Assembly: GCF_900099805.1 (NCBI RefSeq)
Contig: NZ_FNDR01000011.1
Location: 124,001-188,000, forward strand
Length of the DNA stretch: 64,000 nt
Reading direction: 5' to 3'
Source: Variovorax sp. OV700
GTDB lineage: Bacteria; Pseudomonadota; Gammaproteobacteria; Burkholderiales; Burkholderiaceae_C
In this document: positions 7,900 through 16,084 of the stretch, piece after piece
Layout of the letters: each line of letters begins with the position of its first letter
Numbering within the stretch: position 1 is the first letter of the stretch
Notes under the pieces: model-generated
Databases searched by the model: none
Seen by the model: only the letters and a program-made list of their open reading frames with translations
Told to the model about the DNA's origin: nothing
Program-made: the position numbers and the translations under genes

Positions 7900-8033
7900 A
7901 GAATCACAACAAACAAATGCGCTGTGGCGCGAAACTGACCGATCACCGAATTACGTGCACGGGAGCATGCTCACAGACACGTAGGCCGGATTATCAATCC
8001 GAACCGGGAAAAGCGTGGCGAAATTCGCTGTTA

Positions 8034-8267
8034 TTACGAAACATCACGTCCTGAAGGGCGGTTTCGCAACGGTTGGAGCAGCCCAGAAAGCCCGTTGTGG
8101 TCTATTTCATGCATCAAATGGAGCAGCCGGCCGATCTCGCCCGAGGGAAAACCCTCGCGTGCGAACCAATTCAGATAATTTCCGGGCAAATCGGCAATCA
8201 GCGTGCCCTTGTGTTTGCCAAAAGGCATTTGGAGCGTGACGAGGCGCTGCAGGTCTTCGGGTTTCAT
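8034..8267 (-). CDS. DUF3820 family small protein
   Basis: A 77-residue protein beginning M-K-P-E-D-L-Q-R-L-V. The family signature M-P-F-G-K-H-K-G, then L-I-A-D-L-P-G-N-Y-L-N-W-F-A, identifies DUF3820, once annotated as a putative quorum-sensing-regulated virulence factor. The biochemical role is unknown. The start at 8267 lies 5 bases after the stop of the SUI1 gene, so the two are probably co-transcribed and translationally coupled. The motif resembles those in some exonuclease-associated domains, but no catalytic acidic set is present. Confidence 0.8.
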   Translation of the reverse strand: MKPEDLQRLVTLQMPFGKHKGTLIADLPGNYLNWFAREGFPSGEIGRLLHLMHEIDHNGLSGLLQPLRNRPSGRDVS

Positions 8268-8272
8268 GCGCT

Positions 8273-8647
8273 TCAGCCTCCCGCGCGCTTGACCGTGTGG
8301 CCCTGTTTCACAAGGGCGGCGATCACCAGTTCGCGGTGATCGCCCTGGATCTCGATGGTGCCGTCCTTCACCGTGCCGCCCGAGCCGCAGGCTGTCTTGA
8401 GCTGCTTGCCCACGGCCGCCAGCGCGGCCGCATCGAGCGCGAGGCCCTTGACCACGGTCACGCCCTTGCCTTTGCGGCCCTTGGTCTCGTGCGATACACG
8501 CACAATGCCGTCGGTGGCCGGAATGCGCGCCTTGTTCTCCTTGCAGCGGCACTGCGCCATCGGCGCGCGGCATTCGGGGCACATGCGGCCGCCCGCCTCG
8601 GTGGAGTACACCAGGGCGCTGGCCTGATTGCTTTTCATCGTTGCCAT
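8273..8647 (-). CDS. SUI1/eIF1-like translation factor (YciH type)
   Basis: A 124-residue protein. The N-terminus carries a small CxxC...CxC cluster (C-P-E-C and C-R-C) that may bind zinc. The C-terminal half is the SUI1/eIF1 fold, with K-G-K-G-V-T-V-V-K-G-L, then the G-S-G-G-T-V-K-D-G-T-I-E-I-Q-G-D-H-R loop typical of bacterial YciH. YciH-type proteins associate with the 30S subunit and are thought to affect initiation fidelity. The first in-frame ATG (8647) is used; an alternative lies at 8638. It is divergent from the DEAD-box helicase gene, 62 bases away, grouping two translation- or RNA-related functions around one promoter region. Confidence 0.9.
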   Translation of the reverse strand: MATMKSNQASALVYSTEAGGRMCPECRAPMAQCRCKENKARIPATDGIVRVSHETKGRKGKGVTVVKGLALDAAALAAVGKQLKTACGSGGTVKDGTIEIQGDHRELVIAALVKQGHTVKRAGG

Positions 8648-8709
8648 TCGGTCGCTCTCTTCCTCACTTCGTCTTCACTGCTTCCGGTTTCATCTCTCTG
8701 TCTCTCCAC

Positions 8710-9981
8710 ATGCCATTCGACTCACTGGGCCTGGCCCCCGCGCTCGTGCAGGCTGCCGCCGAAAGCGGCTATGCCGCGCCGACCGCCATCCAGGCTGCGG
8801 CCATTCCCGCCATTCTGCAAGGCCGCGACGTCCGGGGCTCGGCGCAGACCGGTTCCGGCAAGACCGCCGCATTTTCCCTTCCGCTGCTGCAGCGCCTGGC
8901 CGCCGAACCTGCGCAATCGCCGCGCCGCGTGCGCGCGCTGGTGCTCGTGCCCACGCGCGAACTCGCGGCCCAGGTCGGCGAGACGATGCGCAGCCTGGCC
9001 CAGCACCTGCCCGAGCGGCTCAAGATCGCCATTGCCTTCGGTGGCGTGTCGATCAACCCGCAGATGATGAGCCTGCGCGGCGGCGCCGACATCGTGGTGG
9101 CCACGCCGGGCCGTCTGCTCGACCTGGTGGACCACAACGCGCTGAAGCTCAACGCGGTTTCCATGCTCGTGCTCGACGAGGCCGACCGCCTGTTCGACCT
9201 CGGCTTTGCCGAGGAGCTGGGCCGCATCCTCGCGCTGCTGCCGCCGCGGCGCCAGAACCTGTTGTTCTCCGCCACCTTTCCGCCCGCCATCCAGGCACTG
9301 GCCGACGGCACGCTGAAGGAACCGGCGGTGATCGACGTGCAGGGCGAGCCCGGCACCGAGCCCGCCATCGTGCAGCGCGTGATCGAGGTCGATGCGAACC
9401 GCCGCACGCAGCTTCTGCGCCACCTGCTGAAAGAAAACGAGTGGGACCGCGTGCTGGTCTTCGTCGCCACGCAGCATGCGGCCCAGACCGTGGCCGAGAA
9501 GCTCTACAAGAACGGCGTCTACGCGGTGCCCTTCCACGGCGACATTGCGCAGGGCACGCGCACCGGCATCCTCGCGCAGTTCAAGGAGAGCCGCTGGGAC
9601 GTGGTGATTGCCACCGACCTGGCCGCACGCGGGATCGACATTGCGCAGCTCCCGGTGGTGATCAACTACGACCTGCCACGTTCGCCCACCGACTACATCC
9701 ACCGCATCGGCCGCACCGGCCGCGCGGGCGAGAGCGGCCTGGCCATCAGCTTCGTGAGCGCGGCCACCGAGGCGCACTTTCGGTTGATCGAGAAGCGACA
9801 GGGCCTGAGCCTTCCGCGCGAGCGCATCGAAGGCTTCGAGCCGACCGAAGCCGCCGTGCCGATGGTCGACGCCTCGGGCACCGGCGGGATCAAGGGCAAG
9901 CGGCCCAGCAAGAAGGACAAGCTGCGCGCGGCGGCGGCGCTTGCCGCCGCACCACAGGGCGGACCCGAAAAAAGCGACTGA
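8710..9981 (+). CDS. DEAD-box RNA helicase, RhlE-like
   Basis: A 423-residue ATP-dependent RNA helicase. Motifs in order: a Q-motif region (Y-A-A-P-T-A-I-Q), motif I A-Q-T-G-S-G-K-T (45-52), Ia P-T-R-E-L-A (81-86), II D-E-A-D, III S-A-T, then the second RecA domain with A-T-D-L-A-A-R-G-I-D and H-R-I-G-R-T-G-R-A-G. The basic tail (K-G-K-R-P-S-K-K-D-K) is short. The ATG at 8710 is chosen because M-P-F-D-S-L-G-L begins the helicase fold. The in-frame ATG at 8641 would add a 23-residue Ser/Phe-rich stretch without homology. The leader just before 8710 is pyrimidine-rich and has no ribosome-binding site. It probably helps ribosome assembly or RNA decay. Confidence 0.95.
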   Translation: MPFDSLGLAPALVQAAAESGYAAPTAIQAAAIPAILQGRDVRGSAQTGSGKTAAFSLPLLQRLAAEPAQSPRRVRALVLVPTRELAAQVGETMRSLAQHLPERLKIAIAFGGVSINPQMMSLRGGADIVVATPGRLLDLVDHNALKLNAVSMLVLDEADRLFDLGFAEELGRILALLPPRRQNLLFSATFPPAIQALADGTLKEPAVIDVQGEPGTEPAIVQRVIEVDANRRTQLLRHLLKENEWDRVLVFVATQHAAQTVAEKLYKNGVYAVPFHGDIAQGTRTGILAQFKESRWDVVIATDLAARGIDIAQLPVVINYDLPRSPTDYIHRIGRTGRAGESGLAISFVSAATEAHFRLIEKRQGLSLPRERIEGFEPTEAAVPMVDASGTGGIKGKRPSKKDKLRAAAALAAAPQGGPEKSD

Positions 9982-9989
9982 CGGGCACG

Positions 9990-10742
9990 CTACGCGGGCT
10001 TCGACAGGAAAGTCGACAACAAGTCGACCGGCAGCGGGAACACGATGGTGGTGTTCTTGTCGGCGCCGATCACCGTCAGTGTTTCCAGGTAGCGCAGCTG
10101 AATGGCCTGCGGCTCCTGCGCCAGGACGCGCGCGGCCTGGAACAGCTTCTCCGAGGCCTGCAGCTCGCCCTCGGCGTGGATCACCTTGGCGCGCCGCTCG
10201 CGCTCCGCCTCGGCCTGCCGCGCAATGGCGCGGATCATCGATTCGGTGAGGTCGATCTGCTTGATCTCCACGTTGGAGACCTTGATGCCCCAGGAAGCCG
10301 TCTGCACGTCGAGCGACTCGCGCACATCCAGGTTGAGCTTTTCCCGCTCGGCCAGCATGTCGTCCAGCTGGTGCTTGCCCAGCACCGAGCGCAGCGTGGT
10401 CTGCGCCAGCTGGCTGGTTGCGTTGAAGAAGTCCTTGACCTCGATGATGGCCTTTTCAGCATCGACGATGCGGAAGTAGACGACCGCGCTGACCTTCACC
10501 GAGACGTTGTCGCGCGAGATCACGTCCTGGGTCGGAACCTCGAGCACCACGGTGCGCAGATCGACCCGCACCACCTGCTGGATGAGCGGAACCACGATCA
10601 CCAGCCCGGGCCCCGCGACCCTGGTGAACCGTCCCAAGGTGAACACGACGCCCCGCTCGTATTCGCGAAAAATCCAGATGGCTGAAAAAAGCAGCACCAC
10701 CAGCAAGACAAGCAAGACGGTGCCGAAGCCGTATGTGAACAT
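9990..10742 (-). CDS. SPFH/band 7 (stomatin-like) membrane protein
   Basis: A 250-residue protein with an N-terminal membrane segment (about residues 5-25) and an SPFH/band 7 domain: F-R-E-Y-E-R-G-V-V-F-T-L-G-R-F, P-T-Q-D-V-I-S-R-D-N-V-S-V, and A-V-V-Y-F-R-I-V-D. A long helical region follows (A-E-A-E-R-E-R-R-A-K-V-I-H-A-E-G-E) that mediates oligomerisation. Slipin-type proteins form ring assemblies on the inner membrane and often partner an NfeD protein; no nfeD gene is adjacent here. The ATG at 10742 has a GGAGA ribosome-binding site. It converges on the helicase gene (8 bases apart). Confidence 0.92.
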   Translation of the reverse strand: MFTYGFGTVLLVLLVVLLFSAIWIFREYERGVVFTLGRFTRVAGPGLVIVVPLIQQVVRVDLRTVVLEVPTQDVISRDNVSVKVSAVVYFRIVDAEKAIIEVKDFFNATSQLAQTTLRSVLGKHQLDDMLAEREKLNLDVRESLDVQTASWGIKVSNVEIKQIDLTESMIRAIARQAEAERERRAKVIHAEGELQASEKLFQAARVLAQEPQAIQLRYLETLTVIGADKNTTIVFPLPVDLLSTFLSKPA

Positions 10743-10827
10743 GGTGGTCTCCTGCGACCCAGCGACAGTGCTGGATCGTTGGACCTCCGGCGCACGCCGG
10801 CGTTCCTGAAGTTCCTTACCCGAGGGG

Positions 10828-11991
10828 TTACCAACCCATCTGCCGAGCCGCAAGCTCCTTCATGATCTCCTCGGCGCCGCCGCCGATCATCATGACCTTC
10901 ACTTCGCGGTAGACGCGCTCGCTCACCGTGCCGCGCATGAAGCCCATGCCGCCGAGAATCTGCACCGCCTGATCGGCGCAGAACTGCATGGTCTGCGTGG
11001 CGTGGTTCTTGAGCATGCAGACCTGCGCTACCCATTCAGGCGCGTTGAAGCGGCCCGCCGCCTCGTGCGCATCGCCTTGCGCCGACACGGCCTCCAGCCA
11101 GGCCTCGGTGGAGACAATGCGCATCTGCATGTCGACCAGCTTGTGGCGCACCGCCTGGTGCTCGATGAGCGCCGAGCCGAATGTCTTGCGCTCGCGCGAC
11201 CAGGACAGCGCCTCGTCGAGGCAGGCCTGCGCAAAGCCGAGCGCGCCTGCGGCCAGGCCGATGCGCTCGCCGTTGAAGTTCCCCATGACCATGCGGAAGC
11301 CTCCGCCTTCGTTCCCTAGAAGGTAGCGCGCGGGCACACGCACGTTGTCGAAATGCAGCTGCGCGGTGTCGGAGCACCACCAGCCCATCTTCGCGAGGCG
11401 CGAGCGCGTGAGGCCGGGCGCATCGCCGGGCACCAGCAGCATCGAGATGCCGCCGGCACCGCGTTCCTCGCCCGTGCGCACGGCCACCGTGATCCAGTCG
11501 GCGCGCATGCCCGAGGTGATGAAGGTCTTTTCGCCGTTCACCACGTAGTGTTCTCCGTCCCGCCTTGCCGTGGTGCGCAATGCCGCCACGTCGGAGCCGC
11601 CGCCGGGCTCGGTGATCGCGAGCGCCGCGATCTTTTCGCCGCGCAGCACTGGCGGCACGACCTCGGCGCGCACGGCATCGGTCGCATGCAGCACCACCGG
11701 CGGCAGGCCGATGTTGTGCGAGAACAGGCTCGCGAGCACGCCGCCGCTCTTGCCGCGCCGCGCGAGCGCGATCCAAGCGGGGAGCTTGAGCGAATACGAG
11801 GCCGGCGTACCGCCGAGCGCTTCGGGATAGCCGAGACCGAGCAGCCCGAGTTCCGCGGCGCGTGCGTAGAGCGCGCGCGGAAATTCGCCCGCGTCGTCCC
11901 AGGCTTCGACATTCGGCGCGATCTCGTTCTCGGCGAAGCGCCGCACCGTGTCGGCGAGCGTCGCGCGGTCGGCTTGCAGTTCGGCGTCCAT
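10828..11991 (-). CDS. Acyl-CoA dehydrogenase (first of two)
   Basis: A 387-residue FAD-dependent acyl-CoA dehydrogenase. It shows the I-T-E-P-G-G-G-S-D signature and the C-terminal Q-I-L-G-G-M-G-F segment. The usual catalytic Glu near the C-terminus is replaced by Gly (I-G-G-G-A-E-E-I). Instead a Glu (about E242) sits in N-G-E-R-I-G-L-A, the place used by long-chain and isovaleryl-CoA dehydrogenases. It would introduce an alpha,beta double bond into an acyl-CoA and pass electrons to ETF. It is the last gene of a five-gene operon, 7 bases after the second dehydrogenase. The partners suggest a methyl-branched substrate. Confidence 0.93.
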   Translation of the reverse strand: MDAELQADRATLADTVRRFAENEIAPNVEAWDDAGEFPRALYARAAELGLLGLGYPEALGGTPASYSLKLPAWIALARRGKSGGVLASLFSHNIGLPPVVLHATDAVRAEVVPPVLRGEKIAALAITEPGGGSDVAALRTTARRDGEHYVVNGEKTFITSGMRADWITVAVRTGEERGAGGISMLLVPGDAPGLTRSRLAKMGWWCSDTAQLHFDNVRVPARYLLGNEGGGFRMVMGNFNGERIGLAAGALGFAQACLDEALSWSRERKTFGSALIEHQAVRHKLVDMQMRIVSTEAWLEAVSAQGDAHEAAGRFNAPEWVAQVCMLKNHATQTMQFCADQAVQILGGMGFMRGTVSERVYREVKVMMIGGGAEEIMKELAARQMGW

Positions 11992-11998
11992 GCGCGCT

Positions 11999-13159
11999 TC
12001 AGCCGCGCGGTGGCCGCTTAGCGATGCCCATGGTCTTCGCGAGGATGCCGAGCATCACTTCGTCCGCGCCGCCGCCGATGGAGCCCAGCCGACCGTCGCG
12101 GTACAGGCGCGAAACGCGGTTCTCGAGCGTGAAGCCCATGCCGCCCCAGAACTGCAGGCAGGTGTCGGCCACCTGCCGCGTGAGCCGCCCGGTCTTGAGC
12201 TTGGCCATCGAGGCGAGTTCGAGCACATCCTCGCCCTGCACATGCAGATCGCAGGCGCGGTAGGTGAGGGCGCGCAGCGCTTCCACCTCGGTCTTGAGCT
12301 CGGCCAGCTTGAACTGCACCCACTGCTGGTCGGCCAGCGTGGCGCCGAACATGTGGCGCTGCTGTGCCCACTCGATGGTCTGCGCGATGCAGTCTTCCAT
12401 CGGTTCGAGCGAACTCGCGGCGGCCCACAGCCGCTCTTCCTGGAACTGCTGCATCTGGTAGACGAAGCCCTGACCCTCTTCGCCGATGCGGTAGCGCTGC
12501 GGCACGCGCACGTCGTTGAAGTAGATGAGCCCTGTGTCGCTCGAATGCATGCCGATCTTGCGGATCTTCTTCGCCTTCTCGATGCCGGGGCTGTCCATCG
12601 GCACCATCACGAGCGACTTGTTGCGGTGAACCGGTCCGTCGCCGGTGTTGACCAGCATGCACATCCAGTCGGCCTGCAGGCTGTTGGTGATCCACATCTT
12701 CTGGCCACTGATGAGGTAGTCGCCGCCGTCCTTGCGCGCGTGGCTCTTGAGGCCCGCCACGTCGCTGCCCGCGCCGGGCTCGCTCACGCCGATGCAGCCG
12801 ACCGTGTCGCCCGCGATGGCGGGTGCCAGGAACTCGCGGCGCAGTTCGTCGCTGCCGAAGCGCGCGAGCGCGGGGGTGCACATGTCGGTCTGCACGCCAA
12901 TGGCCATCGGCACGCCACCGCAGCTCACATGGCCCAGCGCCTCGGCCATTGCCATTGCGTACGAATAGTCGAGCCCGGCGCCGCCGAATTCCTCGGGCTT
13001 GTTGAGGCCCAGCATGCCCAGGTTGCCGAGCTTCTTGAAGACCTCGTGCGCGGGGAATATCTCCGCCTCTTCCCATTCCTCGACATGGGGATTGATTTCG
13101 TCGTCGATGAAGCGGCGCAGCGTCTTCTGGATCTCGAGATGTTCGTGGGTGTACCGCAT
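11999..13159 (-). CDS. Acyl-CoA dehydrogenase (AtuD-like)
   Basis: A 386-residue acyl-CoA dehydrogenase with V-S-E-P-G-A-G-S-D and W-I-T-N-S-L-Q-A-D-W-M segments. The catalytic Glu is again in the internal position (Q-E-E-R-L-W, about E242), and the C-terminal motif is I-G-G-G-A-D-E-V. The N-terminus (E-I-N-P-H-V-E-E-W, I-F-P-A-H-E-V-F-K-K) and the Q-T-D-M-C-T-P-A-L-A-R-F-G-S-D-E segment closely recall, from memory, the citronellyl-CoA dehydrogenase AtuD of Pseudomonas. That is the basis for the suggested pathway. The start at 13159 has a GGAG ribosome-binding site. It lies 14 bases after the SDR gene and 7 before the other dehydrogenase. Confidence 0.92.
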   Translation of the reverse strand: MRYTHEHLEIQKTLRRFIDDEINPHVEEWEEAEIFPAHEVFKKLGNLGMLGLNKPEEFGGAGLDYSYAMAMAEALGHVSCGGVPMAIGVQTDMCTPALARFGSDELRREFLAPAIAGDTVGCIGVSEPGAGSDVAGLKSHARKDGGDYLISGQKMWITNSLQADWMCMLVNTGDGPVHRNKSLVMVPMDSPGIEKAKKIRKIGMHSSDTGLIYFNDVRVPQRYRIGEEGQGFVYQMQQFQEERLWAAASSLEPMEDCIAQTIEWAQQRHMFGATLADQQWVQFKLAELKTEVEALRALTYRACDLHVQGEDVLELASMAKLKTGRLTRQVADTCLQFWGGMGFTLENRVSRLYRDGRLGSIGGGADEVMLGILAKTMGIAKRPPRG

Positions 13160-13173
13160 GCGGTTGTCTCCAA

Positions 13174-14091
13174 TCAGTCGTTCGGTGATTCGCCGCCGTC
13201 CTTGAACACGCGCGGCGTCTCGGCCAGATGAAAGCCGTCGAAAGGCCGCACCGCCGCGCGCTGCCGCGCCTGTGCGTCGGGCAACGCCATCGGCCAGCCC
13301 ATGCGCACCTGCGGCCGCGCGCCATCCACACGCAGCACGCTGCCGCTGATGAAGCTGGCGGCCGGACTCAGCAGGAAGGCGATGGCGGCCGAGGTCTCGG
13401 CCTCGTTGCCGAAGCGGCCCGCGGGCACGGTGTTGCGCATGGCGCGCAGCATGTCGCCGGCCTCGGGCGGGTAGTGGTCCATGCCGCTCGATGCGATGTA
13501 GCCAGGGGCTACGGCGTTCACGCGCACGCCGCTCACGGCCCATTCGAGGGCGGCCGTTTCGGTGAAGCTCACCATGCCCGCGCGCGCGGCGCCACTGTGG
13601 CCCATGTTGGGCATGGAGCCCCACATGTCGGCCACGATGTTGACGATGGCACCGCCGTGCGCCTGCATGCTTTGCACGAAGCATTCGCGCGCGACGAGAA
13701 AGCCGCCCGTGAGGTTGGTGTGGATCACCGCCTCCCAGCCCTTGGCCGAAATGGCGGCGAGCGGCGTGATGTACTGGCCGCCCGCGTTGTTGACGAGGCC
13801 GTCGATGCGGCCGTGCGTCGCAACGATGCCGGAGACCGCCGTGCGCACCGCCTCTTCCTGCCGGATGTCGAACGCCTGGATGCCTGCCTTGCCGCCTGTC
13901 TCGGCGATCTCGGCCTGTACCTGCTGCAGCTTTTCCACATTGCGGCCGACCAGCACGACCTGCGCACCCAGCGATGCGAGCTCGTGCGCCGTGCAGCGGC
14001 CGATGCCCGAGCCGCCGCCGGTAACGACGATCACCTGCCCGGCAAACACGCCGGGCGAGAACACGGAGCGGTAGCGGGAAGAGGTGCTCAT
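13174..14091 (-). CDS. SDR oxidoreductase, 2,4-dienoyl-CoA reductase-like
   Basis: A 305-residue short-chain dehydrogenase/reductase. The nucleotide-binding motif T-G-G-G-S-G-I-G (24-31) and N-N-A-G (about 101-104) are intact. Where classical members have Y-x-x-x-K, this one reads S-G-A-A-R (166-170), so the catalytic Tyr is replaced by Ser and Lys by Arg. A changed Tyr is also seen in peroxisomal-type 2,4-dienoyl-CoA reductases (H-A-G-A-A-K), whose local sequence this resembles. It would therefore reduce a dienoyl-CoA or work as an AtuB/AtuG-type enzyme. A C-terminal extension of about 45 residues after the fold (M-G-W-P-M-A-L-P-D-A-Q) is unusual. It lies between the carboxylase and dehydrogenase genes of the operon. 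Confidence 0.88.
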   Translation of the reverse strand: MSTSSRYRSVFSPGVFAGQVIVVTGGGSGIGRCTAHELASLGAQVVLVGRNVEKLQQVQAEIAETGGKAGIQAFDIRQEEAVRTAVSGIVATHGRIDGLVNNAGGQYITPLAAISAKGWEAVIHTNLTGGFLVARECFVQSMQAHGGAIVNIVADMWGSMPNMGHSGAARAGMVSFTETAALEWAVSGVRVNAVAPGYIASSGMDHYPPEAGDMLRAMRNTVPAGRFGNEAETSAAIAFLLSPAASFISGSVLRVDGARPQVRMGWPMALPDAQARQRAAVRPFDGFHLAETPRVFKDGGESPND

Positions 14092-14134
14092 TCGAAAGGC
14101 CTCCGGAAAAACTGGCAAGGTGCAGTGTGCGCCG

Positions 14135-16084
14135 TCATGCGTCGGCAATCTCCGCCACCACATGGCGCGCGGCCACCTGCGCGCCCACCGCCACGTGCAG
14201 CGCCGCAACGCGGCCGGCACGCGGCGCGCAGTGCACATGCTCCATCTTCATCGCTTCGAGCGTGACGAGCGGCTGGCCGGCGGCGACGGCATCGCCTTCC
14301 GCCACCAGCAGCGCAATGACGCGGCCGTTCATCGAGGCGCGAAGCAGGCCGTCGCCGCCTGCGGCTTCGGCGCGGGGCACGGCGACATGCGTGAGGTCCT
14401 GCAGTTCGAAGGCTTGGCCGCGAAAATGGAACCACGATCGATCGGCGGACATGCGCACTGCCAAAGCATGCTCCGAGACGCCGCCGCACAAGAAGCGCAC
14501 GTGGCCATCGCCGGACAGCGAGAGCAACTCGACGCGGGTGGGCGTCGATGTGCCGACGGCGACATCGAAACGACCGGAACCCTGCGGCGTCACACGCAAT
14601 GCATGCACCTTGCCGTTGAGTGCAAAACGCAATGCATTGGGCAGCGTGTGCGCGATCGACGAGGGCCATCCGCGTTCGCCCGTTTGGAGCAGCAGCGCGG
14701 CCAGCAACACGGTGCGCTCTTCCGTGGCGGCATCGGGCGCGAGCAATGCATCGGCATGCTCGGCAATGAAGGCCGTCGTCGCCTTGCCGTCGGCAAACAC
14801 AGGGTGAGACAGGGCGCGCCGCAAGAGTTGCTGGTTGGTCGCGATGCCCAAGGCCACCGTGTCCTGCAGCCCGGCGACCAGCCGATGCCTCGCTTCGTCG
14901 CGCGTGCGGCCGTGCGCCACGAGTTTGGCGATCATCGAGTCGTAGAAGGGCGGCACCGCTGCGCCATCACGCAGCGCATGCTCGACGCGCAAGGCCGGCG
15001 AAGGCCGCCATGCGGCGAGCGTGCCGCTCTGCGGCATGAAGCCCTGTTGCGGGTCTTCGGCGCAGAGCCGGACCTCGATGGCGTGGCCGTCCATACGCAC
15101 GTCTTTCTGCTCGAGCGGCAGCGGTTCGCCGGCTGCAACGCGCAGCTGCAGTTCGACCAGGTCGAGCCCGGTCACCGCCTCGGTCACCGGATGCTCCACC
15201 TGCAGCCGCGTGTTCATTTCCATGAACCAGTACTGGCCTTCGGCGTCGAGCAGGAACTCGAGCGTGCCCGCGCCTTCATAGCCAATGGCCTTTGCGGCCG
15301 CCACGGCCGTCGCGCCCATGCGTTCGCGCAAAGCTGGTGACACCGCCGGCGAAGGCGATTCCTCGATCACCTTCTGGTGCCGGCGCTGCACCGAGCAATC
15401 GCGTTCGCCGAGGTGGATGGCGTTCCCGTGCCGGTCGGCAAACACCTGGATCTCGATGTGCCGAGGTAGGGCGATGGCGCGTTCCAGGATCACGGTCGCG
15501 TCCCCGAAAGCATGCAGCGCCTCGGACTGCGCGCTTTGCAGCAGTTCGGCAAACGCCGTGGCCGAAGGCACGAACCGCATACCCCGCCCGCCGCCCCCCG
15601 CCGTCGCCTTGATCATCACCGGCCAGCCGATGCGTGCCGCCTCCGCGGCGAGCGTGGCGGTGCGCTGGTCCTCGCCTTGATAGCCCGGAATGCACGGCAC
15701 GCCGGCCGCCTGCATCAGGCGCTTGGCGCCGGCCTTGTCGCCCATGGCGCGAATGGCCGCGGGCGAGGGGCCGATGAAGACCAGCCCCGCATCCAGGCAG
15801 GCCTGCGCGAACTCCGCGTTCTCGGCCAGGAAGCCGTAGCCTGGGTGTACGGCCTCAGCGCCGCTGGCATGCGCAGCCTCGATGATGGCGGCGATGTTCA
15901 GGTAGCTCTGCGCGGGCAGCGGCTCGCCGATGCACACGGCCTGGTCGGCTTGCCGCACATGCTCGGCTTCTGCGTCCGCGCTCGAATACACGGCCACCGT
16001 GCGCAAGCCCATGGCACGTGCCGTGCGCATCACGCGCACCGCGATTTCGCCGCGGTTGGCGATGAGGATCTTGTTGAAGCTCAT
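14135..16084 (-). CDS. Acyl-CoA carboxylase alpha subunit (biotin carboxylase and carrier)
   Basis: A 649-residue subunit with a biotin carboxylase half (N-R-G-E-I-A-V-R-V at the start, the A-G-G-G-G-R-G-M ATP-grasp loop, M-N-T-R-L-Q-V-E-H). It ends in a carrier domain with the biotinylation site E-A-M-K-M-E-H (biotinyl Lys about 613). It loads CO2 on biotin using ATP; the beta subunit then carboxylates the acyl-CoA. The length fits 3-methylcrotonyl-CoA or geranyl-CoA carboxylase alpha subunits. Its ATG (16084) overlaps the beta-subunit stop by 4 bases (ATGA), so the subunits are translated together. Neighbouring dehydrogenases suggest geranyl-CoA-type or another beta-methyl substrate. The exact substrate is not settled by sequence reading. 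Confidence 0.94.
   Translation of the reverse strand: MSFNKILIANRGEIAVRVMRTARAMGLRTVAVYSSADAEAEHVRQADQAVCIGEPLPAQSYLNIAAIIEAAHASGAEAVHPGYGFLAENAEFAQACLDAGLVFIGPSPAAIRAMGDKAGAKRLMQAAGVPCIPGYQGEDQRTATLAAEAARIGWPVMIKATAGGGGRGMRFVPSATAFAELLQSAQSEALHAFGDATVILERAIALPRHIEIQVFADRHGNAIHLGERDCSVQRRHQKVIEESPSPAVSPALRERMGATAVAAAKAIGYEGAGTLEFLLDAEGQYWFMEMNTRLQVEHPVTEAVTGLDLVELQLRVAAGEPLPLEQKDVRMDGHAIEVRLCAEDPQQGFMPQSGTLAAWRPSPALRVEHALRDGAAVPPFYDSMIAKLVAHGRTRDEARHRLVAGLQDTVALGIATNQQLLRRALSHPVFADGKATTAFIAEHADALLAPDAATEERTVLLAALLLQTGERGWPSSIAHTLPNALRFALNGKVHALRVTPQGSGRFDVAVGTSTPTRVELLSLSGDGHVRFLCGGVSEHALAVRMSADRSWFHFRGQAFELQDLTHVAVPRAEAAGGDGLLRASMNGRVIALLVAEGDAVAAGQPLVTLEAMKMEHVHCAPRAGRVAALHVAVGAQVAARHVVAEIADA

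Noticed and set aside
8641..8709. Earlier in-frame ATG of the DEAD-box helicase
   Set aside because: It would add 23 Ser/Phe-rich residues before the conserved start and overlaps the divergent SUI1 start region.
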